A DNA stretch of 44,210 nt. It comes from Halobacteriovorax sp. GTDB lineage: Bacteria; Bdellovibrionota; Bacteriovoracia; Bacteriovoracales; Bacteriovoracaceae. The notes beneath the pieces were generated by a model, which had not been told where the DNA came from, made no database searches, and was given only the letters and a program-made list of their open reading frames with translations. Below are positions 33,138 through 41,126 of this stretch, piece by piece. Position 1 is the first letter of the stretch. Each line of letters begins with the position of its first letter. The stretch is taken from positions 1 to 44,210 of the forward strand of contig PBCC01000004.1 in assembly GCA_002716825.1 (NCBI GenBank), in the 5' to 3' direction. The translations under genes and the position numbers were made by a program.

Positions 33138-34244
33138 TTAGTGGCGCTTTTTACGACCTGGGAATCTGTGAGGAATATTACCCAAGTAACTTCCTTTTAT
33201 TTGGCGAATTGATTCAATTCTCGCCTCTGCCAACATATCCGTCGCCTTGTGAACCGGAACATCCTGCTCATCAGAGATTTGGAAAATTTTAAGTGTCGTA
33301 TCGTAAATCGTATCAACCATACGAGTTGCTTTTGAATCAGACCAACCTTCAAATTCAATTGAAACGTTCATCAAGCCGCCAGCATTAATAAGATAATCGG
33401 GCGCATACAAGATGCCTTTTTGTCTCAAGATTTCACCGTGGCGAGTTTCATCCAACTGGTTATTAGCAGCGCCTGCCACAATTTTACACTTCAAGCGATC
33501 AATCGTTTTGTCGTTGATCGTTGCACCAAGGGCGCATGGAGCATAGACATCACAATTTACATCGTAAATTTCATCACTTGAAACAAACTCAGCATTTGGA
33601 ACTGCTTCCTTGAATGCCTGAATATTTTTTTCATTGATATCAGTGAAGAGAACTTTGGCACCATTTTTATAAAGAAGTTCACCAAGGTTTCTACCGACTG
33701 AACCAGCACCTTGAAGAGCGACCACTTTGTTTTTTACAGAACGATCGCCGTAGACTTTTGTCAGTGAGGCTTCAATCCCTCTGAAAACTCCGCGAGCTGT
33801 GTAGGGAGACGGGTTACCTGATCCACCGTGAGTTTTAGCAACACCACAAACGTTATTCGTCTCTGTGAAAATATGTTCAATGTCTTCAACACCGATATTC
33901 ACATCTTCCGCTGTAATATAACGACCATTGAGTGATTCTAAGAAACGCCCATATGAGCGAAATAGGGCTTCTGATTTTTCATTTGGATCAGCAATAATAA
34001 CTGCTTTTCCACCGCCAAGGTTTAAGCCAGAGACTGCAGCTTTATAAGTCATACCCTTAGACAAGCGAAGCACGTCTGTGATGGCTTCGTTAATATCTGA
34101 GTATCTCCATAAGCGCGTTCCACCAAGAGCTGGTCCTAGGATTGTATTGTTAATGGCCACGATGGCCTTAAGTCCGCAAGAAGCATCACTAAAGAAAACA
34201 ACTTCTTCATGGCCTTCAGCGTAGAGTTTTTCAAATGTAAGCAT
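33138..34244 (-). CDS. leucine dehydrogenase (Glu/Leu/Phe/Val dehydrogenase family)
   Basis: 368 residues. The N-terminal catalytic domain has G-P-A-L-G-G-T-R, the substrate-binding lysine in S-K-G-M-T-Y-K-A-A and the L-G-G-G-K-A-V-I motif. The NAD domain has G-A-G-S-V-G in the Rossmann loop. It deaminates leucine, valine and isoleucine to 2-oxoacids, the substrates of the E1 fusion encoded 1.3 kb away. GGGAG before the ATG gives a good start. The extra basic C terminus (G-R-K-K-R-H) is unusual. It is divergent from the ferredoxin gene across 104 bases. Confidence 0.9.
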   Translation of the reverse strand: MLTFEKLYAEGHEEVVFFSDASCGLKAIVAINNTILGPALGGTRLWRYSDINEAITDVLRLSKGMTYKAAVSGLNLGGGKAVIIADPNEKSEALFRSYGRFLESLNGRYITAEDVNIGVEDIEHIFTETNNVCGVAKTHGGSGNPSPYTARGVFRGIEASLTKVYGDRSVKNKVVALQGAGSVGRNLGELLYKNGAKVLFTDINEKNIQAFKEAVPNAEFVSSDEIYDVNCDVYAPCALGATINDKTIDRLKCKIVAGAANNQLDETRHGEILRQKGILYAPDYLINAGGLMNVSIEFEGWSDSKATRMVDTIYDTTLKIFQISDEQDVPVHKATDMLAEARIESIRQIKGSYLGNIPHRFPGRKKRH

Positions 34245-34348
34245 GGGGTACTCCCGTTTGTGATAAAGTAGGTCTTAATTCAAGATTTTCCCTTAAAATC
34301 CGATAACTTAAACGATCCGCATCATAAGCTCTCAAAAGTGAAGATAAT

Positions 34349-34705
34349 ATGCCCAGTGTGTCAGTTAAGAACATTAATGATAACGACGAGTTAGAAGAGA
34401 ATAACGAGAAGCTCTTTGAAGTGTCTCAAGGAGAAATCCTGTATGACGAATTAGAGAATCAAGATTTCAAACTCCCGCATGGATGTTTGGCCGGATCTTG
34501 TGGTTCATGCAGAGTGTGGGTCATAGAGGGCGAAGATGAATTAGCCCCGGCAAGTGCTATCGAGCAAAATACAATTGATGCCATTACTCAAACTTATAAT
34601 GAAACGCTTGGACCAGATTTTCTTAAGGGCAAAACATTAAGACTGTCTTGTCGCGCGCGAGTCAAAGGCGAAGGTAAAGTCGTTATCGCCGCTCTTAGGA
34701 AGTAA
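34349..34705 (+). CDS. 2Fe-2S ferredoxin
   Basis: 118 residues. The plant-type/adrenodoxin ligand pattern C-x4-C-x2-C...C is present (Cys46, 51, 54 and 101), in H-G-C-L-A-G-S-C-G-S-C and L-S-C-R-A. The N terminus is acidic (D-E-L-E-E-N). It should carry electrons in the cytoplasm; its reductase may be the neighbouring flavoprotein, whose gene is convergent with an 11-base overlap. The long leader between leucine dehydrogenase and this gene is a shared divergent promoter region. Confidence 0.88.
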   Translation: MPSVSVKNINDNDELEENNEKLFEVSQGEILYDELENQDFKLPHGCLAGSCGSCRVWVIEGEDELAPASAIEQNTIDAITQTYNETLGPDFLKGKTLRLSCRARVKGEGKVVIAALRK

Positions 34706-35678
34706 CTCTACTGAGTGCTCTTAGTTTTGCATTGATAGCATCACCTGCATCAACGGCCGTGTCCCAAGCTGTATAAATTTGTTTCTTTGTGTTGGCACGA
34801 AGATCACCCGCAACATAAACACCGTCGACAGAGGTCATACCTTTTGCATCGCCAATAACAAAGCCACGTTCATCAAGTTCACAACCTAAACTCTTTGCAA
34901 GCTCGTTATAAACTAACATGCCAAGGGAAGTGAAGGCCCAATCGCACTCATGGATCGTTCCTCCGGCCAGCTGAAAGCCCTCAAGCGTTTTGCCATTGTC
35001 CTTACCTAGCACACTTAAAATTTCACCTTCGATGATTTCAATGCCGTACTTTTTACAAAGCTCTAAGACGTCGCCAGAAATTTCAGATTTTTTATCGTGA
35101 GTCAGAACACTCATTTTAGGAGTTTTGTAGCGCTCATACAGCATGACGGCCACCCAGGCAGCTCCGTTGCCATGACCAATAACTGCTGTTCTTTTTCCTA
35201 GGACGTGATGACCATCACAGCGCAAACAATAGTCTATCGTCTGCGCATTGGCGTAGGGAAAGACTGCCTCGATATCTCCATCAATGATTGGCTGAACATC
35301 CATGACACCTGTAGCGATAATAATATAGCGCGCTAGCCACTTTTGATCTTTACTGTCAGTGAGTTCGAAAAGACCGTCGGCATTTTTAGTTACTTTCGTT
35401 ACACCCGTATTTTTTTTCCAATGAAATTTTTCTTTAAATTCCCCCTCACTAAGCCACTGAAGGCTTTCTCGATTCGGTTGCTCGATTCCTTTTTTATAAC
35501 CGAGATGACCTGGGACGTTTTCAACCTTAGCGACCCAAAGGGCTCGTGAGCGCTTCTTATCTTGAGCTGTGCCGGGGAAAAAGAGTGTTTCGTCATTATT
35601 TAAAACGGTTCTAAGCGCGGCCATTGTACCTGCCGAGCCGCCGCCAATAATCGCTACTGGATAAATATATTCAGACAT
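34695..35678 (-). CDS. thioredoxin reductase-like FAD/NAD(P)-dependent oxidoreductase
   Basis: 327 residues from ATG 35678, eight bases after GGAGG; the open frame extends to 35693. The FAD motif I-G-G-G-S-A-G is at 11-17, the redox-type C-L-R-C-D (Cys151, Cys154) follows I-D-Y, and the NAD(P) loop G-H-G-N-G-A is at 168-173. It differs from standard TrxR (C-A-T-C) in the active-site dipeptide. Possible roles are thioredoxin, glutaredoxin-like or ferredoxin reductase; the adjacent ferredoxin makes the last attractive but unproved. Confidence 0.82.
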   Translation of the reverse strand: MSEYIYPVAIIGGGSAGTMAALRTVLNNDETLFFPGTAQDKKRSRALWVAKVENVPGHLGYKKGIEQPNRESLQWLSEGEFKEKFHWKKNTGVTKVTKNADGLFELTDSKDQKWLARYIIIATGVMDVQPIIDGDIEAVFPYANAQTIDYCLRCDGHHVLGKRTAVIGHGNGAAWVAVMLYERYKTPKMSVLTHDKKSEISGDVLELCKKYGIEIIEGEILSVLGKDNGKTLEGFQLAGGTIHECDWAFTSLGMLVYNELAKSLGCELDERGFVIGDAKGMTSVDGVYVAGDLRANTKKQIYTAWDTAVDAGDAINAKLRALSRVTS

Positions 35679-35731
35679 TCTTTGGTCCTCCAAAGACTTA
35701 GTGATTTGAATTGTTGAATTATTACAGAAAA

Positions 35732-37114
35732 TTAATCGTTTTGGTTAACTCTAGCCGTCAAAGCGCCAAGTCTCTGCGCCTGACCGTTGCCGCCACCATT
35801 TTCTTGATTAGTTTCGAGTTCTTTTTTGGAGTAAAAATGCTTTTCTCCATCGACGTCTTTAATACGTATCTCTCGAATTTCAAACTCATCAACATTGGTG
35901 AGCTCAAACGATAAGCCTTCCCAAACAATAATCTGCCCATTTTCAGGAAAGTTATTTCCAAGCATATCGAGAACGAAGCCTGCTAATGTGGAGTAATTAT
36001 CGTTGAGGGGAATTTTAATTTCGTAATCATTGTAGAGATCGCGCAGTGAAATTGAACCTTCAACAACAATACCTTCAATCAGCTCAGCCTGATCGAATTC
36101 TTCTTCGCCTTCCCATTCTTCATCATCGTGCTCATCTTGAATTTCACCAAGAATTTCTTCGACAATATCTTCTAGCGTAATAATACCAACGATAAGACCA
36201 TTTTCATCTTTAACCAAAGCCAAGTGAACTTTCTTGCGGTTCATATGATCAAAAACCGCTTGAATTTTCATATGCTCGTAAACAAAGAAAGGAGCTTTTA
36301 AGTAATCGTCGAGCTTAAAGTTTTTCTTTTCATCATCGCTTAGAAAAGCCACATCTTTCACGTGGAGAAAGCCTTTCATATTTTCCATTTCACCATCACA
36401 AACTGGATAGCGCGAATGAACATCGGCCTTAACAGCTGTCATGATTTCGTGGTAGCTCCAACCGTATTGGAGGTACTGAACCTTGTTTCTTGGAACCATG
36501 ATGTCTTTAACTTTAATTTTGGGAAATTCCATAATCGAAGTTAAAAGATCAATCTGTTTAGAGTCGATTGTTTTTTCTTCGCCGGCGCGGTTAATCATGT
36601 ACTCGAGATCGTTCTTGGTAACGATTCGTCCAGAGAGTTCACCATTATCGCCCAAGACCATTCTTATGAGCGCGACTAGCGCTTTAACGACGGGAAAGAG
36701 CAGGTAGTAGAACATTTGCAGTGTGCGGATAACGAATGCCGAAAGCATTTCAGCATTTGATCTAGCAAAGGCTTTTGGCAATACCTCACCGAAGATCAAA
36801 ATGATAAGGGTTACGACACCAGTAGCGATACCAACCGCTTCAGATGCAAACATGCGAGCCGCAATAACAGTTGAAAGTGCCGCCGCCCAGATATTAACAA
36901 TATTATTGCCAATCAAGATGGTAGTGAGAAGTTCGTTTGGCTTATCGATCATGAATGCAAGTGCGCGACCTTTAGATCCGCCGGCCTCAATGAGTTGTCT
37001 GGCACGATCAATTCCAATCGACATCAACACAGCTTCGGCGCCAGAAAAGAATCCCGATAACATAAAACAAAAAACCAGCGAGAAGACTTCGAGCGAGTCA
37101 ATCTGGACATTCAT
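35732..37114 (-). CDS. CorC/HlyC (CNNM-like) family membrane protein
   Basis: 460 residues. An N-terminal DUF21 domain has three to four membrane helices (about 8-150; S-G-x-F-S-G-A-E and G-N-N-I-V-N-I motifs), followed by a CBS pair (about 210-330, with I-M-V-P-R and I-I-T-L-E-D-I-V-E-E-I-x-G-E-I) and a CorC/HlyC C-terminal domain (about 350-425). The family handles magnesium or other divalent cations, often with a nucleotide at the CBS pair. The C terminus is Gln/Gly-rich. The 242-base gap upstream holds an inverted repeat and a possible small gene. Confidence 0.9.
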   Translation of the reverse strand: MNVQIDSLEVFSLVFCFMLSGFFSGAEAVLMSIGIDRARQLIEAGGSKGRALAFMIDKPNELLTTILIGNNIVNIWAAALSTVIAARMFASEAVGIATGVVTLIILIFGEVLPKAFARSNAEMLSAFVIRTLQMFYYLLFPVVKALVALIRMVLGDNGELSGRIVTKNDLEYMINRAGEEKTIDSKQIDLLTSIMEFPKIKVKDIMVPRNKVQYLQYGWSYHEIMTAVKADVHSRYPVCDGEMENMKGFLHVKDVAFLSDDEKKNFKLDDYLKAPFFVYEHMKIQAVFDHMNRKKVHLALVKDENGLIVGIITLEDIVEEILGEIQDEHDDEEWEGEEEFDQAELIEGIVVEGSISLRDLYNDYEIKIPLNDNYSTLAGFVLDMLGNNFPENGQIIVWEGLSFELTNVDEFEIREIRIKDVDGEKHFYSKKELETNQENGGGNGQAQRLGALTARVNQND

Positions 37115-37161
37115 GAGTGATTACACCTGGTAGGGTTTTGGAGATCGCTCTCTTCATAAGT

Positions 37162-37183
37162 AATTAGTGAATTATTACTAATT
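37162..37183. repeat. inverted repeat AATTAGT/ACTAATT
   Basis: Seven-base arms flank an eight-base AT-rich centre, 48 bases upstream of the CorC-family gene and 28 bases before the small open frame. The layout suits an operator or an AT-rich binding site; no protein is implied. Confidence 0.35.
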
Positions 37184-37210
37184 CCAGAGAGCCTTAGAGA
37201 AGGAGGTTCG

Positions 37211-37273
37211 ATGCAGAAGATCCTTGGTTCGAGTTCGGCGTATTTTCCTTATAAAACAACAAAACACATTTAA
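37211..37273 (+). CDS. possible 20-residue small protein
   Basis: ATG 37211 follows a full AAGGAGG ribosome-binding site with a four-base spacing, and the frame stays open for 20 codons to TAA at 37271-37273. The peptide begins M-Q-K-I-L-G-S-S-S and ends K-H-I, is basic and not strongly hydrophobic. The strong site is the only solid evidence: no homologue is recognised, and the region could be a transcribed leader instead. Confidence 0.3.
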   Translation: MQKILGSSSAYFPYKTTKHI

Positions 37274-37356
37274 GGAACGCCACAGCAACTATCTATTGTA
37301 ATTTTAACTAAAAGGCAAACTTAGAGCAATACCTATGTCATTTCTACAATGAAAAA

Positions 37357-37806
37357 TCAATGACTTAAAGGCTTACCTTTAAAGTCATGATCTGCGTAAA
37401 TGACACGATCGTTCATTTCGTGATCAAAAGGGCGTATTTCGCCGATATTACTCACCTTTCTAAATATGGTCTGACATTTATAGCAGATGGCAATGGAGCC
37501 CAACTTTTTAAACAAAACCAGATCCACAAGCCACAAGGCTACAAAGCTTAGGCCATAAGTCCAAATGGATGTGATGGCAGCAATCACAAAAAGAGTCACA
37601 CCAATCTTGCGGTTGAAATCTTTTTGCTGATAAAAATCTTTTCTAGCGCACACAGGACACTGACATAACTTTGCTTGCTCATGTTCACTGGTAAATTGAA
37701 CATCAACGACATGCTGACAAATTTCACACTTTGCTGCTACTGCTGCTTGGTTTGGAACTACGTGAATGCCAGAGCCACACTCTGGACAAGTAATTGTTAC
37801 GTCCAT
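37357..37806 (-). CDS. zinc-ribbon, two-helix membrane protein
   Basis: 149 residues. The N terminus holds several C-x2-C pairs (Cys7/10, 27/30, 50/53) of a zinc-ribbon type, followed by two predicted membrane helices (about 70-105) and another C-Y-K-C. No specific family is recognised. It lies one base downstream of the multi-pass membrane gene (TAATG overlap), so they are co-expressed. Confidence 0.65.
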   Translation of the reverse strand: MDVTITCPECGSGIHVVPNQAAVAAKCEICQHVVDVQFTSEHEQAKLCQCPVCARKDFYQQKDFNRKIGVTLFVIAAITSIWTYGLSFVALWLVDLVLFKKLGSIAICYKCQTIFRKVSNIGEIRPFDHEMNDRVIYADHDFKGKPLSH

Positions 37807-38579
37807 TACATCAACATCCCATATTTAAAGAACATAAACTGTGCCATCAACTCTCCAACCAGAACAAAGAATGTCATGGCGTAAAGCATACCAGTAGCGC
37901 TTTGAATGGAGCGCATACGAATAAGTCTCCAGGCAAACCAGCTCATGACACCAACTACGAGATAACCCCAGGCTACTCGCATACTAAGCATCAATATATT
38001 AAAACTATAACCTGCACCTTTCATGGTGCCGCTTTCAAAATAATTGGCATTTTCGAAAGTTTCAAGGCCAGTCCAACTTACTTTAACCAGCATGATGACC
38101 CAAAGTATAACGGTCGCAATCACCAAAGGCTTTTCTGAAAGCTTAGGTACAACCAAATACCAATGACCTAAAACCATAGCGTAAGTCACAATTCCAACTA
38201 GGCCGGCGGAAGAAACGGCCCAAAAAAAGTTTTCTGAGTGTGCGTTATGAAAAACCCACATGGCCGACGTCATCGATAAAACTTGGACCAACCAAACGAA
38301 CCACATCACCGGGCCCTTGCCATCGCGATGAAACGCATAGGCCAACACACTGGAAACGAGGTAGGTGATAATAGAAAGTGATTGAGGTGATTGCCAAAGT
38401 CCGTAGCGAAGATGCAGGGCTAAAGCCAAAAGACCACATCCGCCACTTACTGATGTCGCAAGTTTAATAAAGCCAGCACCCGTCATGCGTGATGAAGCAA
38501 TAATTGAGAAGATCGACATCGAGAAGGCCAAGCTCATCAGAAAATGCTCTGATACGATCATGACATCATTCATTTCCAC
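37806..38579 (-). CDS. multi-pass membrane protein of unknown function
   Basis: 257 residues with seven to eight predicted membrane helices. A L-G-H-W-Y-L-V-V-P-K-L segment (about 146-156) and a few histidines (H10 and near 60-70) could bind metal or heme, though this is only inferred. It overlaps the Nudix gene by ten bases and the zinc-ribbon gene by one, forming a three-gene unit. Confidence 0.6.
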   Translation of the reverse strand: MEMNDVMIVSEHFLMSLAFSMSIFSIIASSRMTGAGFIKLATSVSGGCGLLALALHLRYGLWQSPQSLSIITYLVSSVLAYAFHRDGKGPVMWFVWLVQVLSMTSAMWVFHNAHSENFFWAVSSAGLVGIVTYAMVLGHWYLVVPKLSEKPLVIATVILWVIMLVKVSWTGLETFENANYFESGTMKGAGYSFNILMLSMRVAWGYLVVGVMSWFAWRLIRMRSIQSATGMLYAMTFFVLVGELMAQFMFFKYGMLM

Positions 38580-38995
38580 TCTCCAAGATTTGGTTCTTGT
38601 TCAAGGTAATCTTTTAGCTTTTCAACAATAGGGCGATTCGCTTCAAGCATATGTTTAGGTATATCACCTAGATCACACCATTGCCCACGGCTCCAACCAC
38701 TTTGTTCGTCTTTAACTTCAAGTAAATGAAAGTGTAGACATACTTTGCGATCGCTATAATCGTGGCGAGTGATTTGAAACAGGCTAAATTGCTCCTCAGC
38801 ATACTCAACAGCAACTTCTTCCTTAAGTTCTCTAGCGGCGGCCTGGAAAGAAGTCTCACCTGATTCAATTTTACCGCCAGGAAATTCGTACTGACCATCA
38901 AGAGGTCCGTCTTCGCGGCGAAGCTGAACCCAAGCCTTCCAGCTAAGGTCCTGTTTTTTCAAAGGTATGACTACAGATACAAATTTTACCGACAT
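38570..38995 (-). CDS. Nudix hydrolase, MutT-like
   Basis: 141 residues. The Nudix box is G-G-K-I-E-S-G-E-x7-R-E-L-K-E-E (about 42-63), with Ala in place of the last Gly. The position after an initial V-V-I-P-L strand resembles MutT (8-oxo-dGTP diphosphatase), which fits the presence of mutY in the window, but the substrate is not proven. It diverges from the dihydrouridine synthase gene across 46 bases. Confidence 0.85.
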   Translation of the reverse strand: MSVKFVSVVIPLKKQDLSWKAWVQLRREDGPLDGQYEFPGGKIESGETSFQAAARELKEEVAVEYAEEQFSLFQITRHDYSDRKVCLHFHLLEVKDEQSGWSRGQWCDLGDIPKHMLEANRPIVEKLKDYLEQEPNLGEWK

Positions 38996-39041
38996 ACACT
39001 TTGAATATGACGAATGAAGCGCGATTGTCTATAAAGGCACC

Positions 39042-40031
39042 ATGTCACGATTACCTTATGCTAAAGGCTCTTTATTGTTCGCACCGATGGAAGGTGTCAC
39101 TGACGAGCCATACCGTAAGATCATCGAAAAGATCTATCCTCAGTGGGATTATCTCTTCACCGATTTTTACCGCGTTCCAACCGTTGGCAAGATTACAAGT
39201 GCGCCCTTGCTCAGACATCTTGGACGACACACCATGGACAACGAACGCGTTAGATCCAAAACTGGATTTCAAATTCTAACAGCAGCTCAAGCACAAACCC
39301 TAGATGTTGCTCAGGCGGCACAGTCATTAAAACTACATCATCTTGATTTGAACCTGGGTTGTCCGGCCAAGAAAGTGAACGCCCATTGCGGCGGTTCATT
39401 CATGCTGACTGACCTCAAACTCATGGAAGAAACTGCTCGAAAAATTCGCGATAATTTCAGCGGTGTTTTCACCGCCAAGATTCGTCTTGGTTATCACGAC
39501 AAAAGCTCTTTCAAAGAAATTGTACTGCGCTTAATCGACGCCGGAGTCGAAGCCATCACCATTCATGGCCGAACTCGCGATGAAATGTATAAAGGTCACG
39601 CCGACTGGGATGCCATTGCCATGGCCGTAGAGTTCTCAAGTGTTCCTATCATCGGCAATGGTGATATCTGGAGTGTCCATGACGTGGATGCCATGTTTAA
39701 GCACACCGGTTGTTACGCGGTGATGCTTGGTCGAGGAGCGCTCAAAACTCCTTGGATGGCCAAGCTTTATAAAGAAAATAGAAATAAGCTCAGTGAATTG
39801 CACGAAACATTTCTTCACTATGAGCGTTTAAAATATCTTGATGAGTATTTCTTTGAACTTGAAAAATCTTATCTTTCTTATGGCTTTAGTGAATCAAATA
39901 TTTTGGGACGATTTAAGAGTTTGAGTCGTTATCTTTTTGACGACTTTGATCAGGCTGACTCTGTTCGCTCGAGTTTTCTTCGGGCGCCGAATCTTTCGGA
40001 TTTTCAACATTCACTACAAAATCTACATTAA
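39042..40031 (+). CDS. dus: tRNA-dihydrouridine synthase
   Basis: 329 residues, a TIM barrel with FMN. The hallmarks are F-A-P-M-E-G-V-T-D-E near residue 13, N-L-G-C-P-A-K-K-V-N with the catalytic-region Cys, and later I-H-G-R-T-R and I-G-N-G-D-I. It reduces uridines in tRNA; the overall pattern looks closer to DusC than to DusA or DusB, but this is not certain. An AAGG site precedes the ATG. The last 119 bases overlap the opposite-strand membrane gene. Confidence 0.88.
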   Translation: MSRLPYAKGSLLFAPMEGVTDEPYRKIIEKIYPQWDYLFTDFYRVPTVGKITSAPLLRHLGRHTMDNERVRSKTGFQILTAAQAQTLDVAQAAQSLKLHHLDLNLGCPAKKVNAHCGGSFMLTDLKLMEETARKIRDNFSGVFTAKIRLGYHDKSSFKEIVLRLIDAGVEAITIHGRTRDEMYKGHADWDAIAMAVEFSSVPIIGNGDIWSVHDVDAMFKHTGCYAVMLGRGALKTPWMAKLYKENRNKLSELHETFLHYERLKYLDEYFFELEKSYLSYGFSESNILGRFKSLSRYLFDDFDQADSVRSSFLRAPNLSDFQHSLQNLH

Positions 40032-40419
40032 TCATTGCGTGTAAAAGGTAAGCGTAAACTAGGCAAAACAAAGCGCTAGCTGACAGAGCAAACAATAACT
40101 CGCCTGCACCGGTTAAAACAAAAAGAATCAAACAAAGCGCTGGTGCCGTCAAAACTGAAATGGCAAAGTCGCGACGAAATCCTTGGCCTGGCAGACCATT
40201 TTTCAAAAGCTCATCTAGTCTAAGCAGAAGTCCAACAAAAGCACGACGATACCTTGCTTCAGAGTACTTACGTTTTGTTCCTGGCGTGAACAAGAAGTAA
40301 GGCCACAAATAGCACATTAAGAAAGTTGAAATTGATAACAAAGAGGCGTCAAAGTGATTAATAGCGACGAAAGCAACAAAGCACGGAACAAGACCGCGAA
40401 GGTAGTAAATATGGCGCAC
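39913..40419 (-). CDS. small membrane protein with Ser/Gln/Asn-rich tail
   Basis: 168 residues from GTG 40419. Four membrane segments are likely (two near the N terminus, two near 90-130), then a hydrophilic C terminus rich in Ser, Glu, Gln, Asp and Asn (about 138-168) encoded opposite the end of dus. There is no ribosome site near the GTG. The 119-base tail overlap means the C-terminal part may be partly constrained by dus. It is 11 bases downstream of the SDR gene. Confidence 0.5.
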   Translation of the reverse strand: MRHIYYLRGLVPCFVAFVAINHFDASLLSISTFLMCYLWPYFLFTPGTKRKYSEARYRRAFVGLLLRLDELLKNGLPGQGFRRDFAISVLTAPALCLILFVLTGAGELLFALSASALFCLVYAYLLHAMINVDFVVNVENPKDSAPEENSSEQSQPDQSRQKDNDSNS

Positions 40420-40430
40420 TTTTTTTTCAG

Positions 40431-41117
40431 TTAAAATGCCTTGCCCCCGGTTTTATGAGCAACAATAAGCTCTGGGAACTCTAGATGGGGAGGTGCTTTT
40501 ACGACCATATCAAAGACATGCAAGAACTCATCAACATCAATCATCTGATCGCGTTCAACTTCTTCAACTTCATCCCAAAGCGGTGTATCGACGGCACTAG
40601 GAACAAGTGTTGAAAAACGCACGCCTTTTGCGCGCCATTCCTCGCGAACCGATTGTAAGAGACCTGTGAGAGCAAATTTTGAAGCGCTAAAAGCTGAAAG
40701 TCCTGCGTAGCCTCTTTTGGCCGCAAGAGAGTTGAGGTGAATCACGTGAGATTCACCCTCAATGAGAAGTGGGTGAAGATGTTTTAAAACGTGAAAGGCG
40801 CCTAGTACATGAGTATGAAGATGATCTGCGAAAACTTCACTCTCCGTTTCAATCATCGGCGCAACATCAAAGATCCCCGCACAATTGACCACCATATGGA
40901 GACCGTCAGTCTCTTCTGCGATGGCATCAAAAAGTGCTTCGACTGAAGCTTCATCGCGAACATCACATTCCATATCAGAGTAATTATCGTGCTCAGTTGG
41001 AGATTCACCTCTTGAAGCACCATAAACGACATAGCCTTCTTCGAGTAAGTAGTTCGAAACCTCAAGTCCTAAACCTGAAGAAGCTCCAATAACTAACGCG
41101 TACAAAGGCTGTGCCAT
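40431..41117 (-). CDS. short-chain dehydrogenase/reductase family protein lacking catalytic Tyr
   Basis: 228 residues. The cofactor loop G-A-S-S-G-L-G is at 11-17, N-C-A-G at 78-81 and Ser130 takes the catalytic position. The catalytic Y-x-x-x-K reads F-S-A-S-K (Phe143, Lys147), with the codon TTT clear on the minus strand. The distance Ser130 to 143 is the usual 13, so Phe sits exactly where Tyr should be. Ordinary dehydrogenase activity is therefore doubtful; binding or regulatory roles are possible. It lies between the membrane gene and rny on the same strand, with an AAGGA site. Confidence 0.78.
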   Translation of the reverse strand: MAQPLYALVIGASSGLGLEVSNYLLEEGYVVYGASRGESPTEHDNYSDMECDVRDEASVEALFDAIAEETDGLHMVVNCAGIFDVAPMIETESEVFADHLHTHVLGAFHVLKHLHPLLIEGESHVIHLNSLAAKRGYAGLSAFSASKFALTGLLQSVREEWRAKGVRFSTLVPSAVDTPLWDEVEEVERDQMIDVDEFLHVFDMVVKAPPHLEFPELIVAHKTGGKAF

Positions 41118-41126
41118 AGAGAATCC

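Noticed and set aside
37211-37250. A TTCGAG-like stretch that resembles a tRNA T-loop
   Set aside because: No acceptor, D or anticodon stem can be formed around it, so it is not a tRNA; it lies within the small frame after AAGGAGG.
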